Assembly: GCA_016765135.1 (NCBI GenBank) | Contig: JAESQN010000031.1 | Location: 62,001-126,000, forward strand | Length of the DNA: 64,000 bases | Origin: Robiginitomaculum sp. | GTDB taxonomy: Bacteria; Pseudomonadota; Alphaproteobacteria; Caulobacterales; Maricaulaceae | Direction of reading: 5' to 3' | In this document: one piece after another, positions 26,562 through 35,585 of the stretch | Layout of the letters: every line of letters begins with the position of its first letter | Numbering within the stretch: the stretch's first letter is position 1 | Notes under the pieces: generated by a model | Database searches by the model: none | What the model was told of the DNA's origin: nothing | The model's input: only the letters and a program-made list of their open reading frames with translations | Made by a program: the position numbers and the translations under genes

Positions 26562-26582
26562 AACTAAACCGGGGCAAGTCCA
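26562..26582 (-). repeat. Terminal inverted repeat, left end of the mini-element
   Basis: 21 bases forming a perfect inverted pair with 26251-26271; this end lies upstream of the orfA remnant. Confidence 0.9.
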
Positions 26583-26605
26583 CAACAAAAAATGGCGCAA
26601 AACTA

Positions 26606-27844
26606 TCAGGTATCAAAACTTGGGTGTGCTTGTTCGCAAGTATCGACACTGCATAAAAAGTCAAATAAAATTTTGGCAGCAGTATGATGTGTCAGCACAT
26701 TTGTTGGTTTGGTTTTTTCGCCCTTTCTCAAAGTTTCAAGTCCAAAAATCAATGGGCGGAGTGTCGCTTTATCTTCTACAAGCGACAACCACGAGCCTCC
26801 GCCAAAATATAAGATGGGCCGACCAGCCAGAGCGTATTCCGCATATTTCCCCGGCAGGGCATGACTATCCTTTGGTGTATAGAGCAAAAGTCCGTCCGCT
26901 TGTCTTTGCATGGCATGGGCCGTGTCTAGAGAAACACTTCCGTGATGAAGGGTGCGGACAGATGCGGTTTTTAGCAAAGACTTTTCCGCTTTGCTCAACG
27001 GGCCAACAATGTGCAAAACAAGCTCGGGGCGGTTTTTGCTCACAGGGGCCAGAACATCAAGCAAAGGGCCAAGTTCACGCCTTCTATCCGAGAAGCTAAA
27101 CCCGCCAGTGTGAACAATATTAAGGCTCGTTTTATCAAATATGACGGGTTTAGTTTTATGGCCCGAAGCGGCGCTATCATCACGGGCAGGCCTGCTGAAA
27201 TGGGGCAGAACAAGTTCAGGGGTATTGGGAGGGCAATACAAACGGGCTTCTTGTAACACCGTTTCTGATACGCCGGTGATGGCCGTAGCTTTGCTCAGGG
27301 TTCTCTTGGCAATGCGACGTTCAAAAAATGCGCGGATTTTTGAGCGCTCCAAAATCACCCTGTGGGGCATGGATATCCAAGTATCGCGTAGCTCGGCCAA
27401 CCAAGGCACATTGAGTGACCTGGCCAAGGCCGCCCCAGCTATGTGCGAGGATTCTGGTGGGCTGGTTGTCATAAGCCAGTCTGGTTTTATGTCGCTGGCC
27501 TCCAGTTTCTTAACTACATCCCTAGCCCAGCGAATGTCTGGATCGGGCCAAAACAACCATTGGCGCAAAATATCTTTTGGACTGGGTTGTTGATTTCGCG
27601 TGGTGTTGGCTTCCTCATCTTGGTTGGGCGCATCTTGTTTTAAATCTGCCTGCAAGCCTTTTTGTAACCCTCGTTGAATGGCTGTGTTGGGCACACAAAT
27701 ATGATCCGGGTCGTCCAGGTTAAAGGGTGTAACCAAAGTGACTTTATGTCCTTGCGACCGCAGGGCTTGTGTGAGTAAATAGGGCCGACGGGCGCCGCCT
27801 GAAATTTCGGGTGGATAGTGTCTGGCAATGAGTAGAATGTGCAT
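26606..27844 (-). CDS. Family-4-type glycosyltransferase
   Basis: A 412-residue GT-B glycosyltransferase. The N-terminal half begins LLIARHYPPEISGGARRPY, the acceptor-domain start common in GT4 enzymes, and the C-terminal half has an LNIVHTGGFSFSDRR strand-loop and a KYAEYALAGRPILYF motif near residue 345 in the donor site. A polar insert (about residues 60-95, Gln/Asn/Asp-rich) is unusual. No transmembrane segment is seen, so it probably acts at the cytoplasmic face of the inner membrane. It diverges from the wbp genes. Donor and acceptor are unknown. Confidence 0.82.
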   Translation of the reverse strand: MHILLIARHYPPEISGGARRPYLLTQALRSQGHKVTLVTPFNLDDPDHICVPNTAIQRGLQKGLQADLKQDAPNQDEEANTTRNQQPSPKDILRQWLFWPDPDIRWARDVVKKLEASDIKPDWLMTTSPPESSHIAGAALARSLNVPWLAELRDTWISMPHRVILERSKIRAFFERRIAKRTLSKATAITGVSETVLQEARLYCPPNTPELVLPHFSRPARDDSAASGHKTKPVIFDKTSLNIVHTGGFSFSDRRRELGPLLDVLAPVSKNRPELVLHIVGPLSKAEKSLLKTASVRTLHHGSVSLDTAHAMQRQADGLLLYTPKDSHALPGKYAEYALAGRPILYFGGGSWLSLVEDKATLRPLIFGLETLRKGEKTKPTNVLTHHTAAKILFDFLCSVDTCEQAHPSFDT

Positions 27845-27969
27845 AGGCTAAGCGCTTAATAACAAAAATTATAACTACAGATGCTTTAACGTAACATATA
27901 GTGATAAAATACATATTTAAAATACTTCACTTCTGTATATCTTCATGTATAGAAGGCCAACTTATTTAT

Positions 27970-27974
27970 GGAGG
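27970..27974 (+). promoter_or_regulatory. Ribosome-binding site deciding the wbpD GTG start
   Basis: GGAGG six bases before the GTG at 27981. No similarly placed site supports the upstream ATG at 27945. Confidence 0.7.
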
Positions 27975-27980
27975 GGCACT

Positions 27981-28556
27981 GTGGCGAAACCAGACTCAAA
28001 TTATTATTGTCATGAAAGTTCGTATATAGACGACAATGTGTCTATTGGCGATGGCACCAAAATCTGGCATTTTTGCCATATATTGCCCGGTACTACGATC
28101 GGGAAAAACTGCTCACTTGGCCAAAATGTTATGGCCGGGCCAGACGTAATAATCGGCAATGGCTGCAAAATTCAGAACAATGTCGCCCTGTACAAAGGTG
28201 TGATATTGGAAGACGGTGTGTTTTGCGGGCCGAGTATGGTTTTCACGAATGTGACAACACCGCGTTCAGAGGTCAATCGGCAAAGTGAATATGTGATCAC
28301 CCTTGTGCGCAAGGGTGTCACCATTGGCGCCAACGCCACTATTGTTTGCGGCCATGAATTGGGCGAATACTGTTTTATTGGTGCCGGAGCAGTCGTCACC
28401 AAAGACGTAAAACCTCATGCAGTCATGGCCGGGGTTCCGGCCAAACAAATCGGCTGGGTCGCCCATAGCGGCGAAATGTTGAGAGATGATTTGAAATGTC
28501 CGCGCACGGGCGATCAATATGAAGTAGTTGACGAAAACTTAGTTCGCAAACCATAA
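27981..28556 (+). CDS. wbpD: WbpD/WlbB-type UDP-amino-sugar N-acetyltransferase
   Basis: A 191-residue left-handed beta-helix acyltransferase. Hexapeptide repeats (VSIGDGTKI, TTIGKNCSLGQNVMAG, VIIGNGCKIQ, VTIGANATIVCG) run through residues 20-150, with the WbpD-type ending GVPAKQIGWV. WbpD acetylates the 3-amino group of UDP-2-acetamido-3-amino-glucuronic acid. The GTG start is used because a strong GGAGG lies six bases before it; an ATG 36 bases upstream lacks one. It heads the wbpD-wbpB-wbpE-wbpA operon, which holds all four steps to UDP-diacetamido-glucuronic acid. Confidence 0.87.
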   Translation: MAKPDSNYYCHESSYIDDNVSIGDGTKIWHFCHILPGTTIGKNCSLGQNVMAGPDVIIGNGCKIQNNVALYKGVILEDGVFCGPSMVFTNVTTPRSEVNRQSEYVITLVRKGVTIGANATIVCGHELGEYCFIGAGAVVTKDVKPHAVMAGVPAKQIGWVAHSGEMLRDDLKCPRTGDQYEVVDENLVRKP

Positions 28557-28645
28557 TTGCAATATGTAGAAATTAGCAATATGAGGCGCGCAGACTATCG
28601 AGTTTCATGTAATAAAATCAAGGGCGGCGTAAGCTGTGATAAATT

Positions 28646-29605
28646 ATGAATAATGTTAAAGTTGCCGTTGTCGGCTGTGGACATTGGGGCAAGAATCTGG
28701 CCAGGAATTTTGCTGAACTGGGCGCGCTCAAAGCTGTCATAGACCCAAACCCGCAGACGGCACAAACCCATGCGAAAATGCACGGTGTTGAAGCGGTGGA
28801 TATGGACACCGCATTGGCGGATCCGGAAATATCCGGTCTGGTGATCGCCGCCCCGGCGGAATTACACAAAGATTTGGCCTTACAAGTCATTGCGGCCGGC
28901 AAACATGTCTATGTGGAAAAGCCCTTGGCATTGTCTGTTGCAGACGGCGAGATCATGAGAGATGCCGCCAAACGGGCGGGCGTGCTTTTGATGGTTGGGC
29001 ATTTGTTGCAATATCATCCGGTTTTCGCCGCCTTGCGCGAGATGGTCAAAGCGGGCGAGTTGGGCAAATTGCGCTATGCCTATTCACACCGGCTCAGCAT
29101 GGGAAAATTCAGGCTTGAAGAAGACGCGTTTTGGTCTTTGGCGCCCCATGATGTTTCGATGATTTTAGCGTTATTCGGTGAGGCACCAACAAAGGTTTCC
29201 GGCGGCGGGCTTGATTTTATCACGCCCGGCATTGCCGACGAATCCCGTTTGGACATGTCCTTCCCCTCTGGCGGTCGCGCCCATATATTTGCCAGCTGGC
29301 TACATCCTTTCAAGGAGCAAAAACTGGTAGTTGTCGGCGAAAAGGCTATGGCGGTGTTTGACGATACTGTAGCTTGGGAAAATAAACTGGCCCTCTATAA
29401 GCATAAAGTTGATATGTCAGGGCCGGTTCCAGTTCCGGTCAAGGCGGATGTGGAATATATCGACGTGCCAAACGGCGAACCTCTTAAATCCGAATGCCAG
29501 CATTTCCTGGACTGTATAAAGTCCGGCCAAACACCACTCACGGATGCCGAAGAAGCTTTACGGGTATTGCGGGTCTTGGAAACGCCACATTTACCGTCAG
29601 TATAA
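28646..29605 (+). CDS. wbpB: WbpB/WlbA-type UDP-sugar 3-dehydrogenase
   Basis: A 319-residue Gfo/Idh/MocA oxidoreductase. The N-terminal Rossmann fold starts VKVAVVGCGHWGKNLARNF, and the EKPLA motif (about residue 93) carries the conserved lysine. WbpB oxidises C3 of UDP-N-acetyl-glucosaminuronic acid to the 3-keto form used by the aminotransferase next door. It lies 89 bases after wbpD and 41 bases before wbpE. The substrate is inferred from its three partners. Confidence 0.85.
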   Translation: MNNVKVAVVGCGHWGKNLARNFAELGALKAVIDPNPQTAQTHAKMHGVEAVDMDTALADPEISGLVIAAPAELHKDLALQVIAAGKHVYVEKPLALSVADGEIMRDAAKRAGVLLMVGHLLQYHPVFAALREMVKAGELGKLRYAYSHRLSMGKFRLEEDAFWSLAPHDVSMILALFGEAPTKVSGGGLDFITPGIADESRLDMSFPSGGRAHIFASWLHPFKEQKLVVVGEKAMAVFDDTVAWENKLALYKHKVDMSGPVPVPVKADVEYIDVPNGEPLKSECQHFLDCIKSGQTPLTDAEEALRVLRVLETPHLPSV

Positions 29606-29646
29606 TCTATTTCAACTCCAACCCATATTAACACCCATATTAAAAA

Positions 29647-30783
29647 ATGAGCAAAATCATGAGCATTCAATTTATCGACCTACAAGCCCAACGGGCCCGC
29701 CTTAAAGATGAAATCAACACAGGCATTCAAAACGTTCTGGAACACGGCGGCTTTATTATGGGGCCGGAAGTTCGGGAATTTGAAAGCAAATTGGCAGAAT
29801 TTGGTCAGGCCAAACATGCACTTGGCTGTGCTAACGGTACGGATGCTCTGCTTTTGGCTATGTTGGCCTGGGAGATCGGCCCTGGCGATGCGGTGTTCTG
29901 CCCGTCCTTTACCTTTTGCGCCACGGCGGAGATTGTCGCAAATGTGGGGGCAACACCCATCTTTGTCGATGTGGAGCGCGACACCTATAATCTAAGTTTG
30001 CGAAGCCTAGAGCTGGCCATTGCCGAAGTTAAAGCCGCAGGCGAATTTACACCAAAAGCCATTATTGCGGTTGATCTGTTTGGCCAAAGCGCCGATTATG
30101 AAGGCCTTGCAAAGATTGCCAAAGCCCACGGGTTAAAATTATTGGCCGACTCGGCTCAAGGTTTTGGTACGACCTTAAACGGCAAACACCCCTTACACTG
30201 GGCCGATCTCACAACAACCAGTTTTTTTCCAGCCAAGCCTTTGGGCTGTTACGGCGACGGCGGTGCTATTTTAACCGATGACGACGAGCTGGCGGCTGTG
30301 ATCAATTCCCTGCGGGTACACGGCAAGGGTACGGACAAATATGACAATGTGCGTATCGGGGTCAATTCAAGGCTGGATACCATTCAGGCGGCAATTTTAT
30401 TGCCAAAACTGTCCGTATTTGCCGACGAGATTGAAAAAAGGAATGTCATTGCAAGCCGCTATATCGACGCCCTAAAAGACCATGCTTTGCGCGTGCCGGC
30501 GGTTATGGACGGGGTTGTCTCGACTTGGGCTCAGTTCACGATAGAAGTGCCGGACCCAACGGATTTTGCCGCAAAGTTAAAAGACAGAGGCGTGCCAACG
30601 GCTCGCTATTATCCAAAACCTGTGCATATGCAGTCCGCCTACGCCCATTATCCGGTGCAGGGCAATGGGCTTGGCAATACAAATGCCTGTATTGAGCACA
30701 TCATCAGCCTGCCCATGCACCCATATCTTGACGAAAAAACACAAAACATTATCATTGACGCTGCCAAGGCGGCACTGACATAA
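29647..30783 (+). CDS. wbpE: WbpE/WlbC-type sugar aminotransferase
   Basis: A 378-residue PLP-dependent DegT/DnrJ/EryC1/StrS aminotransferase. The Schiff-base lysine is in TTSFFPAKPLGCYGDGG (Lys197), with ANGTDALLLAM for phosphate binding and ADSAQGFG for the PLP ring. WbpE transfers an amino group from glutamate to the 3-keto sugar nucleotide made by WbpB. ATG at 29647 is used; a second ATG four codons later is equally possible, since neither has a clear ribosome-binding site. Confidence 0.88.
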   Translation: MSKIMSIQFIDLQAQRARLKDEINTGIQNVLEHGGFIMGPEVREFESKLAEFGQAKHALGCANGTDALLLAMLAWEIGPGDAVFCPSFTFCATAEIVANVGATPIFVDVERDTYNLSLRSLELAIAEVKAAGEFTPKAIIAVDLFGQSADYEGLAKIAKAHGLKLLADSAQGFGTTLNGKHPLHWADLTTTSFFPAKPLGCYGDGGAILTDDDELAAVINSLRVHGKGTDKYDNVRIGVNSRLDTIQAAILLPKLSVFADEIEKRNVIASRYIDALKDHALRVPAVMDGVVSTWAQFTIEVPDPTDFAAKLKDRGVPTARYYPKPVHMQSAYAHYPVQGNGLGNTNACIEHIISLPMHPYLDEKTQNIIIDAAKAALT

Positions 30784-30832
30784 ATAACGAAACCGAATTA
30801 TTGATAAAGACGCTTTTAGGGGTTGAAAACAA

Positions 30833-32164
30833 ATGAGTATTACAAAAGAATTTTTGCAAAAGGCAAATGATGGCACGCTCGTCGTCGGCATTGTTGGTTT
30901 GGGTTATGTGGGCTTGCCTTTGGCAGATGCCTATGTGGCGAAAAATGTCAAAGTGATTGGCTATGATATTAGCCAGGCCAGGGTTGACGAGCTGAACAGC
31001 GGTAAATCCGGTATGCGCCATATTGCCGATAGCCGGGTTGCCTCTATGGTGGAAAAAGGGTTGTTTCGCGCCACAACCAATGCCGCAGATTTAAAGGAAG
31101 CCGATGCGCTGCTGATTGCCGTGCCGACACCCTTGGACAAATATCACCGTCCGGACCTCTCCTATGTTAAAGACACGTGCGAAACTTTGAAAGATCATTT
31201 GCGCCGGGGTCAGCTTGTTGTATTGGAATCCACGACCTATCCCGGCACGACTGAAGAGGTCATGCAACCAATTTTAGAAAAAAGCGGGCTGGTAGCTGGC
31301 GAAGATTTTGCCATGGCCTATTCTCCGGAACGTGAGGATCCAGGCAATGAAGATTTTGAAACTGCGACCATTCCAAAAGTCGTTGGTGCGGATACCGAAG
31401 GCGCCCGCGCCATGGCAAATGCCGTCTACGAAAAAATAGTAGAGACAGTCATTGTCTCCAATGCCCGCACGGCAGAAGCGACTAAGTTGGTCGAAAATAT
31501 TTACCGCTGGATCAATATTGCCGCCGTCAACGAAATGAAAATTATCTTTGAAAAAATGGACATCGATATTTGGGAAGTTATAGATGCGGCCAAAACCAAA
31601 CCTTTTGGGTTTCATGCGTTTTATCCGGGTCCTGGCGTTGGCGGGCATTGTATCCGTATCGACCCCTATTATTTGTCGTGGAAAGCTCGCGAACACGGTC
31701 TTGCCACACATTTCATCGAGCTTGCCGGTGAAATAAATACAAAAATGCCGCGCCGTATTATATCGCGCCTGTTAGAAGAAATGTCCTTGCGGCATCAAAA
31801 GGCTTTGTCCGGCTCAAAAGTTTTATTGTGCGGTCTAGCCTACAAGAAAAACATCGACGATATGCGCGAAAGCCCGTCTTTGGAGCTGTTTCACATTCTT
31901 AAAGAGCATGGCGCCAATGTTGAATATTACGATTCTTATATTCCTGAAATTCCGATGACCCGTGAGCATCCGGAATTTACTGGCCTCAAATCTATTGAGT
32001 GGTCACAAGCCAAACTGAGCGAATTTGATGCCGTTGTTATTGCTACAGACCATACCAATGTTGCCTATGAAGACCTTGGTAAATATGTGCCGCTGATCAT
32101 TGATACCCGCAATGTGATGGCTGAATTTAGCGAGAAATATGCAGACAAAATTGTGAAAGCATAA
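30833..32164 (+). CDS. wbpA: WbpA-type UDP-N-acetylglucosamine 6-dehydrogenase
   Basis: A 443-residue nucleotide-sugar dehydrogenase. It has the NAD-binding GIVGLGYVGLPLADAYV (about residues 18-34), the ESTTYPGTTEEV segment and the catalytic cysteine in GPGVGGHCIRIDPYYL. This subgroup oxidises C6 of UDP-GlcNAc, the first step of the diacetamido-uronate pathway, twice with NAD. UDP-glucose 6-dehydrogenase activity cannot be ruled out by eye, but the wbpB, wbpE and wbpD neighbours point to UDP-GlcNAc. It closes the four-gene set. Confidence 0.88.
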   Translation: MSITKEFLQKANDGTLVVGIVGLGYVGLPLADAYVAKNVKVIGYDISQARVDELNSGKSGMRHIADSRVASMVEKGLFRATTNAADLKEADALLIAVPTPLDKYHRPDLSYVKDTCETLKDHLRRGQLVVLESTTYPGTTEEVMQPILEKSGLVAGEDFAMAYSPEREDPGNEDFETATIPKVVGADTEGARAMANAVYEKIVETVIVSNARTAEATKLVENIYRWINIAAVNEMKIIFEKMDIDIWEVIDAAKTKPFGFHAFYPGPGVGGHCIRIDPYYLSWKAREHGLATHFIELAGEINTKMPRRIISRLLEEMSLRHQKALSGSKVLLCGLAYKKNIDDMRESPSLELFHILKEHGANVEYYDSYIPEIPMTREHPEFTGLKSIEWSQAKLSEFDAVVIATDHTNVAYEDLGKYVPLIIDTRNVMAEFSEKYADKIVKA

Positions 32165-32223
32165 ATATTCTCTGTATATGACAAACACGCAAATCAAGTT
32201 GCATTTTGCGCGTTTGACGGATT

Positions 32224-33384
32224 TTGGAGTTGACCATACTACAGGCAAAACGAGTGGCGTTTATCAGTGAGCAATGCCTGGGTTTTAACGGGCGGTATCT
32301 CAAATGCGCAGATGCCTTACAACAAGCGGGTATGGATGTTGAAACCGTGGTGCTGGCGAAAGGCCCGACCGACAAATCATCCGCGATAACCCATATTCAA
32401 AGACCCAATTGGGGCCAAACCAAAATTGGTACGAGCTTGGCCTACCGCGCCTTAAAAAACCGGGCATTAAATTTCATCAAACGCCAGAACTATGATGTCT
32501 ATCATGCCATGGACTATGTGTCTCTGGAAGTAGCCGCGCAGGCCAAAGCCCGCTTTGGCGGCAAAATAGTTTTTGATGCTTGTGAAATTTTCACGGAAAC
32601 GGCATTTTCGACCCCTGAGTTAAAGGTCTATATTCAAAAACTGTTTGATAAATGTGCGCAGGCTATAGATGTAGTGCTGACGCCCAGCACATATCTCGGG
32701 GACACTTACGCAAAACTTTGCCCCCAATGGCCGAAAGCACAAATCATTTCTAATGCGCCTGCGCACAAACTTGAACATGCCTATGATGGCCGCATGCACC
32801 GTGCGCTGGGGCTTGAGGCGTCTGAAAAAATCCTGCTCTATCACGGGGCTTTTTCAGTCCGCAGAGGCTTACGGGATTTGGTGGATAGCGCCCATGCCCT
32901 GCCGTCTGGTTACTGGCTTGTACTTATGGGGTACGGGGCATTGGAGATTGAACTAAAAGCCGCTGCACAGCGGGTCAATCGGAGAGCCAATCGCCAAGTT
33001 GTGCGTTTTTTAGACCCTGTACCCAATGCCGAATTGCTGGACTGGATATGCGGAGCCCATTACGGCCTCATCCCCTATGAAGACGGGCCGCTAAACCACA
33101 CATATTGTACGCCCAACAAGCTCTATGAATATCCGGCTGCCGGCGTGCCATTGATTACCACGCGCTTGTTGGCCCTTGAGGACGTGATCAATACATACGA
33201 AATTGGCCAGATCATTGCAGGCCCGTTGACAGGTAAAAAAATCAGGTTATGGCTACAAACAATGAATGATGACAAGCGGTGCAAGCTTGTTAATAATTGT
33301 AAGAAAATGACCAGCACAACATCTTGGACAAAGAACGCAGACAGGTTGCAAGGCATATATGAAGGCCTGTTTCTTAAGGCCTAG
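32224..33384 (+). CDS. Glycosyltransferase, GT4-like
   Basis: A protein of up to 386 residues with GT-B features: a KVVFDACEIFTET-like segment in the acceptor half (here KIVFDACEIF, about residue 117), then an ILLYHGAFSVRRGLRDLVD strand and a C-terminal NKLYEYPAAGVPLITT donor-binding loop that keeps the E-x7-type glutamate. The start is uncertain: the first codon is TTG at 32224, with a GTG at 32254 as the main alternative. It follows wbpA and precedes the transglutaminase-like gene, so it probably adds a sugar in the same glycan. Confidence 0.78.
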   Translation: MELTILQAKRVAFISEQCLGFNGRYLKCADALQQAGMDVETVVLAKGPTDKSSAITHIQRPNWGQTKIGTSLAYRALKNRALNFIKRQNYDVYHAMDYVSLEVAAQAKARFGGKIVFDACEIFTETAFSTPELKVYIQKLFDKCAQAIDVVLTPSTYLGDTYAKLCPQWPKAQIISNAPAHKLEHAYDGRMHRALGLEASEKILLYHGAFSVRRGLRDLVDSAHALPSGYWLVLMGYGALEIELKAAAQRVNRRANRQVVRFLDPVPNAELLDWICGAHYGLIPYEDGPLNHTYCTPNKLYEYPAAGVPLITTRLLALEDVINTYEIGQIIAGPLTGKKIRLWLQTMNDDKRCKLVNNCKKMTSTTSWTKNADRLQGIYEGLFLKA

Positions 33385-33431
33385 ACCACATAATAATTGC
33401 CCGAACATTGGGTGTATCTTAAAGGGTAAAT

Positions 33432-34433
33432 ATGACAACGCTCGAAAAAATTGCGAAAAAAATATCGGGCCATCGCGGCAGCAAGCTGGATAAAGCCAGA
33501 TATTTGAATGCGTGGATTTACGGCTCTCTTGCCTTGTCGGTCAAAGACCGGGAAGACGATTCCGTTGCACAAACTTTAAAGCACATGAACGGCTCTTGCG
33601 GGCATCGCGACAATTTATTCAGGGAAGTAGCAACATTACTCGGTTGGAAAAGTCGGCGCGTCGGGTTTCATGAAGTGCCTATCCAGCTGGCCCATGTTGG
33701 AACTGAAGTTCGGATCAATGGCAAATGGCACTTTTTTGACCCGACATTTGGTATTTATCTTGCAACAATAGAAGCGCCAGAAGCCGTACTGTCTATTGAA
33801 GATGCGCGAAAATCCTACCCGAATGTCAAGGTTTTTTATACAAATCAACCGCCCTATCTCGGTAAATCTTTACGAAAGGCCGACAAAACCTACACGCCGC
33901 TCACGGAAGATATTCTCATTCATCCGAGCGGTGATTGGCCCTTAGCTTCTATTGATGGCACCTATTTTTTATCCAAGCTCATTATCGAAGCCGAAGGCAA
34001 GCATTATATATCTGAAATTACAATCCCCATTCAACAAGGCGATGTATTTACATTTGACGAAGAGGCTTTGGCAAAAGGACATCTTGCTTTCAATTATGGG
34101 GAAACATATGTAGGTTATGCGCAAATATTGGGGAAATATTGGGGGCGTGGGCCAATTGTCTCCAAACGCATCTCATTTCTGACGACTAGTCCCCTTAATA
34201 TGCACATATCAATGCAACTCAGGCACGCGCCAATGGAAAATGTATACGCCAACATGCGGCACACGACCTCCAATTATGAATTAAAGGCCACACAGATCAC
34301 CAAAAACACTCAAGACAATATTATAAGCTGGGAGTTTATTATCACACCTCCCATGACAATCTTTAATGTCAGGGTGAGCCACGACGATTCAGCCGTAATA
34401 GAAAACCTTACAATACGGGCGACTGCCTTATAA
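33432..34433 (+). CDS. Transglutaminase-like protein (cytoplasmic)
   Basis: A 333-residue protein with a transglutaminase-like core. The Cys-His-Asp triad is readable: HMNGSCGHRDNLF (Cys56), PIQLAHVGTEV (His88) and GKWHFFDPTFG (Asp103). Beyond residue ~110 the protein continues with a long beta-rich part without known motifs. No signal peptide is seen. Such domains act as cysteine proteases, peptide cross-linkers or amide-bond formers. Its place among sugar genes, and a second anchored relative at 59257-60573, suggest a role in glycan attachment or modification, but this is inference. Confidence 0.7.
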   Translation: MTTLEKIAKKISGHRGSKLDKARYLNAWIYGSLALSVKDREDDSVAQTLKHMNGSCGHRDNLFREVATLLGWKSRRVGFHEVPIQLAHVGTEVRINGKWHFFDPTFGIYLATIEAPEAVLSIEDARKSYPNVKVFYTNQPPYLGKSLRKADKTYTPLTEDILIHPSGDWPLASIDGTYFLSKLIIEAEGKHYISEITIPIQQGDVFTFDEEALAKGHLAFNYGETYVGYAQILGKYWGRGPIVSKRISFLTTSPLNMHISMQLRHAPMENVYANMRHTTSNYELKATQITKNTQDNIISWEFIITPPMTIFNVRVSHDDSAVIENLTIRATAL

Positions 34434-34454
34434 AAGCAATTTCAAGCTTACAAT

Positions 34455-35105
34455 CTATTGCGGATTCAGACTTAAAGACGATCCAAAAAGGATTGCGCCA
34501 CCCTTTTCAACATTTGTCACTCTAAGCAAAGCACAACCGTGGCTATTCGCGAAAGTATGGGAAATATAAATTGTCTGAGGTTGATCCGTTATAACAGCCG
34601 CAACAGTCGTGGCTTCCGGATTTTCAGCTGTACAAAAATTGGATATTTGCAAAACAATGTTGGCGGCTTCACCTGGATTTGTCCAAAATATGGCTTCCCC
34701 AGCGAACGAAACTCCTGCCTCTACAGGCGTATCCGTCCTGTAAAGACCAATATACCTGTTAAATTTCATTTGTATTTTATCAACAACATAACTTCCCGTT
34801 GCATTAGTGGTAACGTTACGATCGATTTGCATGCCATCGGAGGACATATAAAAATTTTCAAAATCATGCCGAGCTAAATCGCTTTCAACCAGCCCCGGCT
34901 GTTTTTCAAAACCCGCTTCATCTTCCAGATCTAACGGCGCAATCCTGATGGTTGGTGGATTATCTTTTTCGGCAGTAGGGTTTATATTTTTCAACTCTAC
35001 TTCAGTGGTTTCGGCACGATTTTCTTCGCATCCAGTCATTAGCACTGCTGAAAAACCTACGGAAATTGCCAAACCTATTGCCAGTCTGATAATTTTAGTC
35101 GTCAT
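34455..35105 (-). CDS. Predicted lipoprotein
   Basis: A 216-residue precursor with a lipoprotein signal: a hydrophobic stretch at residues 8-22 and lipobox LMTGC, giving a lipidated Cys26. The mature part begins acidic and Pro/Glu-rich (about 27-75) and continues as a beta-rich domain with ISNFCTAENPEATTVAAV and a cysteine pair (about residues 158 and 191) that could form a disulphide. No family is recognised. It converges on the transglutaminase-like gene and its upstream side faces the decayed IS3 element. Confidence 0.65.
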   Translation of the reverse strand: MTTKIIRLAIGLAISVGFSAVLMTGCEENRAETTEVELKNINPTAEKDNPPTIRIAPLDLEDEAGFEKQPGLVESDLARHDFENFYMSSDGMQIDRNVTTNATGSYVVDKIQMKFNRYIGLYRTDTPVEAGVSFAGEAIFWTNPGEAANIVLQISNFCTAENPEATTVAAVITDQPQTIYISHTFANSHGCALLRVTNVEKGGAILFGSSLSLNPQ

Positions 35106-35261
35106 TTGTCTTCGCCCTCAATTGATATGTCCATCGACAAGGAGCGTTAGGGCAAAACCTAGAAGAACGCAATATAAAGTTTGTACAGATGATAGCATTT
35201 TAATGTTTTGAACCGCTCCAGGCTTGCCGGAAGCTTCTAATCTATAGTAAAAGGAACCATT

Positions 35262-35585
35262 ATGAGCAATACAAGAAACAGTTTTTCACTTGAAGTGCGT
35301 GCGCGAGCCGTGCGGATGTGTTGGAGAACGAGGGCAATTATTCGTCCCGCTGGGCAGCGATCACATCTATATTGACCAAGATTGGATGTGTACCGCAAAC
35401 CCTAAGCAGCTGGATTAAGCGCACGGAAGTTGACAGCGGTACACGGGTTGGCGTTCCGAGCGATATAGTCGACAAGATAAAGGCACCGGAACGCAAGGTT
35501 CGAGAATTACGCCAAGTCAATGAGATACTACGAAGGCGTCCGCGTATTTTGCCCAGGCGGAGCTCAACCGCCCGTTCAAACGATG
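35262..35585 (+). pseudogene. IS3-family orfA, frameshifted
   Basis: Starts MSNTRNSFSLEVRARAVRM after an AAGGAA site, then loses one base near 35313-35318, after which the orfA sequence continues in another frame (LENEGNYSSRWAAITSI through PQTLSSWIKR, the helix-turn-helix region). A second one-base loss near 35530 shifts the C-terminal EILR region. With both corrected the frame ends at the expected overlap with orfB. Confidence 0.85.

Larger units (their letters stand above)
26251..26582 (-). mobile_element. Internally deleted IS3-family mini-element with intact ends
   Basis: A 332-base element bounded by perfect 21-bp terminal inverted repeats (26251-26271 and 26562-26582) that begin TG and end CA, as IS3 elements do. 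On the minus strand it keeps the start of orfA (MAKQHTKEF at 26520) and the last 42 codons of orfB, with the rest deleted. No target duplication is evident. It could be moved in trans by a full copy elsewhere. It separates the flagellar genes from the glycan genes. Confidence 0.85.

Noticed and set aside
26376-26600. A minus-strand open frame of 74 codons that looks like a small gene
   Set aside because: It crosses the deletion joint and the end of the IS3 mini-element; the real coding traces there are orfA and orfB pieces in other frames.
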